Positions 32,651 through 41,907 of a stretch of DNA of 64,000 bases are shown here, one piece after another (position 1 is the stretch's first letter; each line of letters starts with the position of its first letter). The notes below the pieces were generated by a model. It was not told the DNA's origin, made no database searches, and saw only the letters and a list, made by a program, of their open reading frames with translations. The DNA lies in assembly GCA_944739405.2 (NCBI GenBank), contig OX123185.2:7437840-7501839 (forward strand), in the 5' to 3' direction. Position numbers and translations under genes: made by a program. This DNA comes from Euclidia mi (lineage: Eukaryota; Arthropoda; Insecta; Lepidoptera; Erebidae).

Positions 32651-34225
32651 GGGTGATTCTTTGAGCAAGGCATTATACAGTGATTTGCGTGGCAGTTTTT
32701 AAAAATAATATGTTTTTAAAATCAACATGTGTTTCTTAAAATATACGTAAAAGTAATATTTTTTAAAGAAGAGGCACCTCAGAGAGCGATATACTTACAG
32801 AGATAATCGAATATAAAAAATTGGAGGCCACGCAAATCACAAAACACCCCAGGAAAATGATTGTTTTCAATTTAACTTTCTCAAATCACAATCAATCAGT
32901 TATCTGGTAAAAGTATAAGTAAGTAACTAACACAGAAATAGTATTTTTAAAGCTTTTATTGATAGTAGAATCAGTCAACATTATTTATTTTGAATTTTCG
33001 GTAATTGTATAAGTTTTTCATCAAGACAACGCTTAGCATGATTTTTTTCTTTAAGTTATATTTCTGGGAACTTATTTGACTTTTCTTTTGTCTAGGTTTT
33101 TGTTTGCGGTGGTTCAAGTCATAAATACAAAGTTTTTTTCCTTCAGCTTTTCTTTTATAATATCTTGCCAGGTTTTTGGCCTTGAACTCTTCTTTATTGT
33201 TAAGCCTCCTCTTCTTCTTTCAGATAACTTCCTTCTTTCTAATTTTTCCTCTCTTGTTAATGGCATTTTGGTCTAAAAATAATTCATTACAATTTTAGCT
33301 AATCAGACACTATTTTTATTATTATAAGGTACTTATAAAATAATTTTAAGTTTGATTTAACCGAATTTACATATAACTAAAGTAATAAAAAATATTAACA
33401 TACAATACTATTACAAAACTCAAAGTTATTTCATTTGGATGGCCAATAATTGATTTGCGTGGGTCAAAACTACCACGTAAACCACGCAAATCACGACCAC
33501 GTAAATCAAAATAAATCCTTCATTCTAAAAATATATAAAAATCCATTAAGCAAATATACTGTTTTTTGAATATAAGTTGCGTTACCTTATATTTGTTCGC
33601 TAGAATATTTTATTCAATAAACAAATTCACAGACACCGGAGAAAATTGTACCACGCAAATCAAAGTTTTGAGAAACCATACCCACGAAAAGAAGTTCTTA
33701 CCTTAATTTTTCGGAAACTTGACGCGTCGTCACACAAGCACTCTGCCCAGCCATCGCAGCGCGACTAGTTGTAACGTGAATTAGGATGACGCAACATTGG
33801 GCCGCGATATAAGAGATGTGCAAGTGAATTTACAATGGTCCACGCAAATCAGTAACTACCCCGTGACAGTTACATTTTTATTTTTTTTACATAATGTAAT
33901 TCTTTTAGAACTATGATCAAATTTTTCATAGCATTGTCAACTTCTTAGGACTTAATGTTTTTTTTTTGGTTAGCATGTACCGCTTAGTTTAAAATATATA
34001 AATTACTAAGTGACTAGATCGGGGTTTAGGACACTCCACGAAAATCAAAGAATGGGGTTATTTCATTTTTTTATGATATTAAATATATAGAAAATTGAAT
34101 AATAATCAATAACCCAGATAAAAGAGGATTAAAGGCCTCCCCAAAAAAAAAGTGGCTTGCTAACTTTTAGATTTCAATTTTTTTAAGGTGATGCCGCTTA
34201 AAAAACGTGTCTCGAAGAATGACCC
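32651..34225. mobile_element. 1575-bp DNA transposon, GGGT..ATTCTT TIRs, 4-bp TSD, iterated CCACGCAAATC
   Basis: Exact ACCA direct repeats (32647-32650, 34226-34229) flank it. Ends are GGGTGATTCTTTGAG and, inverted, GGGTCATTCTTCGAG. The 11-mer CCACGCAAATC occurs exactly six times (32682 inverted, 32828, 33452 inverted, 33482, 33651, 33840) with one-base variants at 33497 and 34036, as expected of transposase-binding iterons. Removing the insert rejoins the two pol-like pieces in frame. A 4-bp non-TTAA TSD fits several less common superfamilies (for example Chapaev or Sola types); I cannot assign one. It encodes only a 50-codon frame and is presumably non-autonomous. Confidence 0.75.
33114..33266 (-). 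CDS. Short basic ORF inside the iteron-bearing DNA element
   Basis: ATG at 33266 gives 50 residues starting MPLTREEKLERRKLSERRRG and ending at TGA 33114. It is strongly charged and probably helical. In an adjacent frame the same strand continues with KRKAEGKKLCIYDLNHRKQK and other basic stretches to about 33000, so a single frameshift may have truncated a longer basic domain. Such lysine/arginine-rich, coiled starts occur in some transposase families, so this may be the remnant of the N-terminus of the element's transposase; no catalytic motif is visible and the function is unknown. Confidence 0.35.
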   Translation of the reverse strand: MPLTREEKLERRKLSERRRGGLTIKKSSRPKTWQDIIKEKLKEKNFVFMT

Positions 34226-34513
34226 ACCAAAGGCTTACCCAACTTCCAAGGCATCAATGACATACCGTCGGGCCTCTTCCCATCGTCGCGTACCAAACCA
34301 TTGGGTTCAAGTACGGCTGGTACTCCGGCGGTGACAAGAGTGCGACGGATGATGTCATTAATATAGGCGTGACGAGGCATTCGGCCCGCGCTTCTGCCGC
34401 AAGATAGTCCATGGTGTCCGAGGCTATCGACGGCTTCTCCACAATGACAACGATGCGGAGAAACACACGGAGCACCTAAACGGAGGCTAGTGGCTAGGCT
34501 AGTTTATGTTAAT

Positions 34514-34778
34514 AGAATACGTTTTGTGTGTTGACTTGTGTGTATAATGATATGACATTAATATTATAGTTATAGCTGAGTATAATATAATGTGAGTAAC
34601 ATGACTGAGTGTAATTATAAGGTAGCATGTATATAAATAGAAAGCATTATGATGAAAATAATAGCTACTAATGAGACACACAAATTCCATTAGCAAGAAG
34701 ACATATGGTAAAATATTTATACAAAGGATAGGAAGAAAGAAGCCGAACCTCTTATAGTTAGTAAAGTTAGAGAACCTT
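34514..34778 (-). other. ORF1-ORF2 spacer of the LINE, upstream part
   Basis: T-rich intergenic part of the LINE between ORF1's stop and the insertion point; the 97-codon frame here is hydrophobic by composition and not considered a gene. Confidence 0.4.
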
Positions 34779-35411
34779 TTATGGAGACACATTCGTTGAC
34801 ATAAAAACAGTCTTTATATCTGTTTCAGACCGGATTTGTCTGGTTGGGTCCCCTGGCTTACGGCAAGCGAGTATACGCCCCCGTTTGGTCCACACGAACT
34901 TCCACGCTGCGCGCTCTGCAGCTTCCCTGGCTCGACGAAACAACTGGCGATTAGCTCTAGTAAGGCGCTCATGGATGTAGAAGCGCTTCGCCGGTCCCGC
35001 CATGTCCAAGTCCGCCGTGGTTGCTCCGCGCCTCACTCGAGCATTTTTCAGCAGCTCGTCACGAAGGTCGCGCCTGGCCAGGCGTACGACAATAGAGCGT
35101 GGCCGCAGCTCCGTGGGCCCCTCTGCACTCCCCGCATTAAGTTGTCGTCGGCCAGCCCGCTCCGCGCTGACAATGTCGCGTACCTCCATGCTGACACCCA
35201 GTTTCTTCCCTATAGCCAGGACGACATGAACTGGGTTCTCCGAATTAGCCTCCGGCAAGTTGTTAATTTCTATGTCGTTGGCTAATAGATCCTGCTCTCG
35301 GTCATTGAGTTGCTGACGCAGCTCGTCAATGGCGTTATCAACTTTCTCAGAGACAAGTGTACGCTGTTCCACAGTCTCTAATCTCTTTTCGAGGCTAAAT
35401 AGAGTTTGTTA
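34779..35411 (-). pseudogene. LINE ORF1 protein, N-terminally truncated by a stop
   Basis: The frame is open from just after TAA (about 35412) to 34779. It begins with a predicted coiled coil (LFSLEKRLETVEQR, KVDNAIDELRQQLNDREQD), then IEINNLPEANSENP, GKKLGVSMEVRDIVSAERAG, RPRSIVVRLARRDLRDELL and KRFYIHERLTRANRQLFRR, ending with FVWTKRGRILACRK. This order matches the RNA-binding ORF1 protein of Jockey/CR1-like LINEs: coiled-coil trimerisation, then a nucleic-acid-binding module. The N-terminal zinc-knuckle or PHD region sometimes present is not seen because of the upstream stop. Confidence 0.7.
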
Positions 35412-35412
35412 T

Positions 35413-37591
35413 CCCTTGTTCTGAATATACTGCTTAATTCGACGTTGAAACGATATGGTTAAAGTCGTGACAGCAGTGCAATTTCAACCTCTTCTGTTTT
35501 GTTTCCATTTTAATTGATTTCACGCGGAATTTAAACTAAGTTGACATCTCATTTCTGCATAAATGAATAAATAATATCAACTATTCTTATAAAAAGGAAA
35601 CCGTGTTTATTTTTCTCTTTTACACGTGGTAACGGAGTATTTTGATAGTATGATATTTGTATGTGGAGATAATTAGGAGACTAGAATTTTAGACGTCTTA
35701 TCTCATCAATTCCTAATATATTTATAACAAAACTACGTTTCGGAAAACCCAATTCAAAAGGTCTTCAAAATATAGAAACTAAAAACCGCCTTAATATGGA
35801 TACTGTTCTCATAATTTCTGAATAGTTTTAATGCGCTATCCAATGTATTCGATTTTTGGTGTACTAAACAATACATAATATGCATATAATTACGTATGCA
35901 GAATGAAAGTATTATCTCCAAAAACAACAAATCATTACTATTAATCAAACATTGAATTGAATGGAACCACACAAAACAAACATATTTTCAAATACATACT
36001 TAATAACCTTTTCAGCAAAATCGATATATACATATTTGCATTAGCTTCTCCCTAACTGAATCAACACAGGTATAATCTTACACAAAAGCTGCTAAATTAC
36101 ACCAACCTTTAAGGAATATACACGACCCGTAAAAGGGATTGATTTCTTGTGTTAAATCTAGGGATAGTGAAAAATACCTATTGCATTACTTTTTGAATTT
36201 GATAGATGTTTTACTGTTGAAATAAATTAAACCGGTTAAAATGAATCATTAAGGAAGCGTTCAAAGGCTTTTTAACAGATAACTCAATTGATTGTTTCCA
36301 GTTATTGTTAAAAGTAAACAAAAAAAGTCGGTGCCGTTTAATGTTTATTTATGGAACCTTATTAGTTCTAATATTGCAAGAAATAGATGAAATATAATAT
36401 GCTGTATGTTATTTTTTTATTTATTTGTGCATAAACAGAAATATGTGTTGCAAAAGAAGGAAAAGTTACGTAAGTACATAAGCGTTATAATAAAATAGCA
36501 CTCTCGACTCCTAGGCTGAATTTTGCTCGTTTTCTGTGAGTTATAGTGGGTCTTTTCCATTATTGACATATAAATATCGTCATCTTAGAGTATTTGAACG
36601 GTGTTTTGTTATAACTCTCATCAATGTTATATTATTTTTTTCTCTATCGGCCAGTCTAGGCCATATTTTTCTATCACTAATGGTTGGCTCACGAAACTCA
36701 ACCCGGATCGGCATCGCTACAACTACTAAGTTGTTCAGTATTCTTTGTATGAGATTCCCTTTTGCAAGCCACGCTTATCAGCAAGAACGGCATCATCTCA
36801 CCTCAAGCTGACGGCGCGGCGAAAGGATGAGCATCCGCTTCCGAGAGGATATGACATGTGCAAGCCAACCTTTGTACGTACCTACTAAGATATGTAGAGA
36901 TTGTATACACAATGCGCAGTTGGTATCGATGACGTTATTGGATTGTACAATTGCATTATACAGGTAGGTACGCTCTGTTAACTATGAAATGAAAGAAAGA
37001 TTTAGACAAAGATATCATTCATCAACTCATTTCATTCATGAACATTTTAAGGAGTTTATGATATCATAGTTTATCTGTGAATAGTTCTTATAGAGTATTA
37101 AAATCAGATATTATATATATATAAAAATACAGGCAAAAAAGACACTTAGTTACTATAAAATGTGTTAGTAAACGAAGCACTTTAACATTACTCTCGTAAA
37201 CCAGATTTATTCATACCTTATTTATGTAAAAATAAAACATTTTACGGTGTTTTAGTGTAGTATTTACAAGGTCAACATTTCACCATTATGTTCAAGGGAA
37301 CACACTTATAATAACATGTCTTTTAGAAAACACTGTATATTTTTTTAAACATTTCAACCGCCAGTAGCCGTCAACATGTCTTGTGCCGTCAACCCTCTGG
37401 GTTGTGGGTTGTGCCGCGAGTATTAGATTAGGAAGTGCGCACCCTCATGTTTTTACCGTCGGCTGAGCTTCTGATTGGGCTGTCATGAACGATCGATTAT
37501 GACAGTAAGTGACGAATGAGTGACGGTATGTTGCTAAGCGTAATACGGGCGGCTTTTTTTTTGTAACTATTTAGGCGTCATAGCTTTATAA
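35413..37591. other. Long non-coding stretch
   Basis: AT-rich; no supported gene. The frame at 36536-36811 has no recognisable domain. The left margin may hold the LINE 5' UTR. Confidence 0.4.
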
Positions 37592-37801
37592 GATACTAGC
37601 CGTTTCCCGCGGTTTCACCCCCGTCCTGAGGGAACTACTTCACGTACTCGAAAAACCCAAAATAAAATATAGCCTATGTTACTCGCAGATAATGTAGCTT
37701 TCTAATGGTGAAAGAATTTTTAAAACCGGTCCAGTAGTTTTTGAGTTTATCCATTACAAACAAAAATACAAAGTTTTCCTCTTTATAATATTAGTGTAGA
37801 A
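37592..37801 (+). repeat. Dispersed repeat, ACTAG...CCCGCGG family
   Basis: ATACTAGCCGTTTCCCGCGG head, GAGGGAACTACTTCACGTAC, AAATATAGCCTATGTTACTC, and TTATAATATTAGTGTAGA end; related to 4809-4985. Confidence 0.7.
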
Positions 37802-38083
37802 GTAGTGATAGTCGAATGGTGAGACTGACAAATTACTACACACATACCTACCCTGACTTTTTATAGCTGTATGCGTATTAAATTGCTTATTATTGCTTGC
37901 TAAAAGGAGAAGAAAAACATCTTAAGGAATCCTGCATGTATGAGAGTACTCTGTAATGAAACTTTTTAATAGTAGATTGATATTTTTGACTCGTTTTTTC
38001 AGAGATACAACGAGTAAAAAAAACAAACAAACAAAAAATACAAGCAATTGTCAAAATAGAGTTCCAAGTTTGTATAGAAAGGA

Positions 38084-38288
38084 CCGTGTGGTGATGGATT
38101 AAGAATACGGAATGTCACCACCCCATATCATCCCATGGGTGTCGTAAGAGCTGACAGCCCAATGGAAGTAAAACTTGATACAAACCCTATACCAACCCGT
38201 TTGGCCAGCGTGGTATAGTAGGCTCTTTTCAAAGGAGAGGCCTAGTCCAGCAGTGGACTGTTAAAGGCTGCTGATGATGATGATGATG
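38084..38288 (+). mobile_element. SINE-like (GAT)n-tailed repeat, copy 3, 10-bp TSD
   Basis: Flanked by ATAGAAAGGA (38074-38083 and 38289-38298). Head CCGTGTGGTGATGGATTAAG, then AATGTCACCACCCCATATCA; compared with other copies it has lost most of the GGAGCATATTATGCAG middle block. Tail is (GAT)n. Confidence 0.8.
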
Positions 38289-38298
38289 ATAGAAAGGA

Positions 38299-39016
38299 AG
38301 TCGGTTTATTCAAGGAATACACCCAAGGTATTTACTTATTACTTAACATGATTAAATTAATATCCATGTAGAAGAAAAAACATGTAACAATATAACATCT
38401 GGAACTTAAAGTAACTATTTACTAACATATACGGCGAAGGCCTGTCTTTCATCATGAATTATCAAAAAGTAAAACTATTTTTGATATCTATATTTAAAAT
38501 AAAACAGCTCGTCTGATCAGTCTAAAGCCAAAATTGACTGTGGATTCGATTCATACCCGGATATGGAGGAGTGACAGAGTTTTGAAGGAATGGAAATCGA
38601 ATTGTGCCTTAAGTTAGTTGATACCTGTAATAACTAATCAGACATTGGGAAATAGCGTTCTAATGTGTTAGGGGTTACAACATTTTTATATGAGGGAGGC
38701 TGCCCTCATAATTTCGTGTAAACGGATTGGAGTTGATGTGTTTTCTTACCTTTATTATTGCAGGTATTTATCTTGTTTTTATAATAAACCCATACTTTAG
38801 GCTCTTAAAAAAAATTAAAAAGATGAAAGAAAATGAAAGGACAGTAACAGAAGCATTGACTCTGAGTTTGTTTGGGTTTTCTTCTCAAAAAAGAGGAATA
38901 GGGCTTTTTCTTGTATAAGCCAAAATTACAAATAAATATGTCCTTATATTACGATCAATTTGTATGATTCAATTATTATACATGTATTATGTATAATTAT
39001 TGAATCTCAGCAATAT
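38299..39016. other. Non-coding stretch
   Basis: AT-rich, no recognised gene; the 63-codon frame at 38727 has no domain signature. Confidence 0.4.
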
Positions 39017-39019
39017 TTA

Positions 39020-39423
39020 GGGTCGGCGCAAACGGCCCACCGACCACAGCCACCGGTGTCTGTCGCGCGCTTCCGCCACTTCAGAAGCGAGCAGCAGCCA
39101 CCGGTGTTCGGCAGCCACATTTTATAACCCGCTATGAATATGTCAATATCCATTGAGGCGTCATGCATCATGGTGGCGCGTGCGATACCTAGAAAGTCTA
39201 ACGGTTAAGTGCGCGGGGGGTGCAGCAATGCGACGGTGTCGGGTGTCGGCGTCTTGCGTGGCCAGTGGCGACCACAAGTGGCGAGTCGCGGATGCTTCTA
39301 TAGCGAGTGGCCGCCACCGGCCACACGTGTGCGGCGCGTCTATACAAAATATATGAAAAATTGTGTTAAGTGGCTGTCGCTGGCCACCGGTGGCTGTGGT
39401 CGGTGGCCCGTTTGCGCCGACCC
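39020..39423. mobile_element. GC-rich Harbinger-like MITE with TTA TSD
   Basis: Flanked by TTA (39017-39019 and 39424-39426). Its ends GGGTCGGCGCAAACGG are exactly inverted for 16 bp and remain similar for about 30 bp more (CACCGACCACAGCCACCGGT on both). 3-bp TTA/TAA duplications with G/C-rich TIRs are typical of PIF/Harbinger elements. The interior is rich in CCACCGG/GTGGC motifs and much more GC-rich than the surroundings; frames inside it are composition artefacts. Confidence 0.75.
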
Positions 39424-39780
39424 TTAGAGTAGGTACTAGGTACGTCTAGGCAAGATATAATATTTTATAATTTCTTTGGCCATTATACCTATACTTTGTT
39501 AAGGTAATGTATTTAAATGCTAGGTACTATATTTTTTGTGTCTAAGGTACTCTACCTAAGGGTTTGTTTTGAAAGATTTTGACGACTAATTGAGAACGAT
39601 GTCTAATAAACTAAGTAGGCGTAAACTTGAGACGCAGGGCTCCTATTTTTGGATGCAGGATTATACGAAAACCTAATATAACTTATTTATGGCATCGTCG
39701 GTTGCTATCTAAAGAGGTATTCAAAAGTTAATTAGGAAGTGCTAGTGCCAAAATAAAAATAAATAAATGAAATAAATATG

Positions 39781-39900
39781 ACTGCCTCCGTGGTCCAGTG
39801 CATAGTGTATACGATTGCTGATCGGAGGTGTCGGGTTCGATTCCACATCACCAGACTCCGTGCTGCTACTGAGAATTCGGAAAAATTGGTAATTATTGTT
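39781..39900 (+). repeat. tRNA-SINE head fragment
   Basis: ACTGCCTCCGTGGTCCAGTG (A-box region) and GGTGTCGGGTTCGATTCCAC (B box), then the CTCCGTGCTGCTACTGAGAA body before truncation. The same head, intact, is at 45667. Confidence 0.7.
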
Positions 39901-39939
39901 AAAAAAGTTATTATTTAGAATAGTACAGATTCATGGAAA

Positions 39940-40065
39940 CGGCGCTGCGGGACATTAATATTCCCGTGACCACGGCTGTTGTCGCTCATGTCGAAACGTC
40001 GGCGTAACTTTAAGGTATTTCTCTTTTATTTTCAAATAATTACGCGATATAGACCCGTTACGAAA
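39940..40065 (+). repeat. Penelope-end-like fragment
   Basis: CCCGTGACCACGGCTGTTGT, TCATGTCGAAACGTCGGCGT and AAATAATTACGCGATATAGA resemble the ends of Penelope-like elements (GTCGAAACGTCGG signature). No reverse transcriptase is nearby. Confidence 0.4.
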
Positions 40066-40486
40066 CTATAAGTATAAGAATAGTATAGGTTACTAACTGG
40101 TTATTTTCTGAAAATGTACTTAGAGTTAAGACTATTTATCGCAGAGCTAAGACTAATCTTATTGGTTATATCTCGTTTATTGCTTATTTTCCCGACGTTT
40201 GGGACCTTAATGGACGCTATTATTGCAGCAGTTCTGGCTAATAGACAAAATTATATTAAGATAACGTTACATTCAGTTTACTTACACTTCAAGAGGAATA
40301 TTGCATATCTTGCTGGTGATTCTCATTTAGGCTAGACGGAATTTAGACTCTTTTATAAAACTAGAAACTATTTGGCATCTTAAATTCACCGTTATAAAAA
40401 AAAACTTTTGTGGAAGTTCGTGAGTTAAAAAGAATAGTTTTAGGTTACACATTGCCATGTATCGTCTATATAAGACGCGCCGATCG
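40066..40486. other. Non-coding stretch
   Basis: A 73-codon frame at 40114-40335 is hydrophobic in its first half and matches no family I recognise. Confidence 0.3.
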
Positions 40487-40775
40487 ATCATCATCATCAG
40501 CCTTGTAGATACTGTCCCACTGCTGGACTCGAGCCTCTTCTTACTCTGAGATTGAGAAGGTTATAGTCCACTACGTTGGCCAAGTGCGGGTTGGAGGTCT
40601 TCACATGTCTTGGGAGAACATTATGGAGAACTCTCAGATATGCAGGTTTCCTCACGATGTTTTCTTTCCTAAATAAGACCTTAAGACTGAACTTCAAAAA
40701 GTCATTGATGCGCATCGTGGATTCGAACCCGAGGCTTTCTGTGTGGATGTCTGCTAGTCAGTCTACTAGGCTGGC
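40487..40775 (-). mobile_element. tRNA-derived SINE (inverted)
   Basis: Inverted tail CATCATCATCAGCC, then CCACTGCTGGACTCGAGCCT, AAGTGCGGGTTGGAGGTCTT, CAGGTTTCCTCACGATG, ATCGTGGATTCGAACCCGAG (B box complement) and GTCTACTAGGCTGGCGCG (A-box region). Same family as the interrupted copy at 13388. Confidence 0.8.
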
Positions 40776-41835
40776 GCGTATCGATCTCTATTTTAGTGAC
40801 TAATTATAACAGAATACATTATAATGCCTGTTGCGTATTATACCCACAGGTAGGTTATTATTAAATACTTTGCAAAACAACCAAAAATAGCTACTATTTT
40901 CATTGTGGTTGGTAACGCAGCAGCATCATTCTGGCTGCGTAATTGAAACATGCTCATTTTTAAATTATGTAGTGGTTTTCAATTACGACAGTGACAGGAC
41001 CGTGCGGTCGGGTAACTGCAGTGTTACAGATTTTTTACATAATTACATTTGTGAGAAATAAAGAGTAGTAATGTTTGTTTTACTTCTAGGTGGTTTAAAA
41101 AGTCACATCATTTTGAAAAGACCAGTAGTTTCTGAGATTCGCGCGTTCAACCAAACAAACAACCAAACAAACAAACTCTATAGTTTTGGCTGTGCGTCGT
41201 CTGTCAACCTCTTAGTAATGGAAGAATTTTATTTAAACAGATTAATAATCCAAATCCTCCATTTGTCCCATAATGCTAAATTGACGCTAATTAGGAGAGA
41301 CCTATGTCTAGCGGTAGATCTTGAAAGGCTGTGTGATATAATGAAATTATTTGTTTTTTCTGGGTGTCTATAGATGCTCTGGCAAACAAACAATTTTGTA
41401 CCGACATTATTACTCCATATTCAGCCTTTCAGTCAAAATATCGCTGCACATCGACACATTAAAATTAATAATGCCCGAAACGGGAATAATTAATACCCCA
41501 CAATCCTGCAGCGTATAGTAGTAATACATCTACATATTCAGTTCACATTCCATTCATGTCGTTCGCAGGTAACACAGTTATTGAAACTTAGCGCATACAT
41601 TGGCACCCTATTGTATCGCGACCCACCATACATATTAATTTTGGCTACATTTCAATATCAACAAGAGCTGAGCTGTCGAATACGTATTCGAGAGTTGTAT
41701 TGGATGTAATTTTGGAGTTTGAGCGAAGAGCATTATTTGTTTTGAAGTGACGACACTTTTTGATTAACAATAATTGGCTGGGATAAAACCAACTGTTGCA
41801 ATATTATTTAATAGTGCACGGGTATAAACCTTGCA
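40776..41835. other. Non-coding stretch
   Basis: No gene or repeat assigned; frames lack recognisable domains. Confidence 0.4.
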
Positions 41836-41907
41836 CGAAAAAGATCTAACAACCTATTGTTAGATCTTTTTCGCTTTGCGTAATGTTCCCTAGAACATTA
41901 CGCAAAG
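41836..41907. repeat. Two abutting perfect hairpins with identical CCTA loops
   Basis: Hairpin 1: CGAAAAAGATCTAACAA (41836-41852), loop CCTA, exact complement to 41873. Hairpin 2 begins on the next base: CTTTGCGTAATGTTC (41874-41888), loop CCTA, exact complement to 41907. Stems are 17 and 15 bp without mismatch. Confidence 0.9.

Larger units (their letters stand above)
32295..34480 (-). pseudogene. C-terminal region of a pol-like retroelement protein (split)
   Basis: Two pieces on the minus strand join across an insertion. The first (34480-34230) has CHCGEAVDSLGHHGLSCGRS, a Cys/His cluster likely to bind zinc, followed by PRHAYINDIIRRTL and GLVRDDGKRPDGMSL. The second (32646-32295) reads WDATCVDTLAPLHLPSTAS, then FEPFGVETLGPWGPSA, FGQRISIAIQRGNAASLLG and stops at 32295. 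I recognise this as a region found after the reverse transcriptase in some invertebrate pol-like proteins; I cannot name the clade, and no reverse transcriptase is left in this copy. Apart from the inserted element both pieces are open, so this copy is less decayed than the LINE around it. Confidence 0.65.
32132..34502 (-). mobile_element. Truncated pol-like retroelement inserted in the LINE, 11-bp TSD
   Basis: Exact TTTATGTTAAT direct repeats flank it (32121-32131 and 34503-34513). On the minus strand it starts near 34502, encodes the C-terminal part of a pol-like protein and ends AAATAAAAA at the left TSD, consistent with a retroposed 5'-truncated copy. It is interrupted by a DNA element at 32651-34225. 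Confidence 0.75.
29131..35412 (-). mobile_element. Jockey/CR1-like non-LTR retrotransposon with nested insertions
   Basis: ORF1 (34779-35411) and ORF2 (29131-31972) are on the minus strand in canonical order, separated by a 2371-bp insertion (32132-34502) with an 11-bp TSD. ORF2 has an APE-type endonuclease and a reverse transcriptase and no RNase H. Both frames are broken. Pairing these two ORFs in one element is an inference from strand, order, spacing after removing the insert, and similarity in kind to lepidopteran LINEs. Confidence 0.7.

Noticed and set aside
33076..33276. Hydrophobic 66-codon plus-strand frame
   Set aside because: Antisense of the basic reading frame in the iteron-bearing element.
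34836..35285. 149-codon plus-strand frame opposite ORF1
   Set aside because: Antisense shadow of the LINE ORF1 frame; no domain of its own.
39153..39427. Two overlapping plus-strand frames of 67-72 codons
   Set aside because: They lie wholly inside the GC-rich MITE and arise from the absence of AT-rich stop codons.
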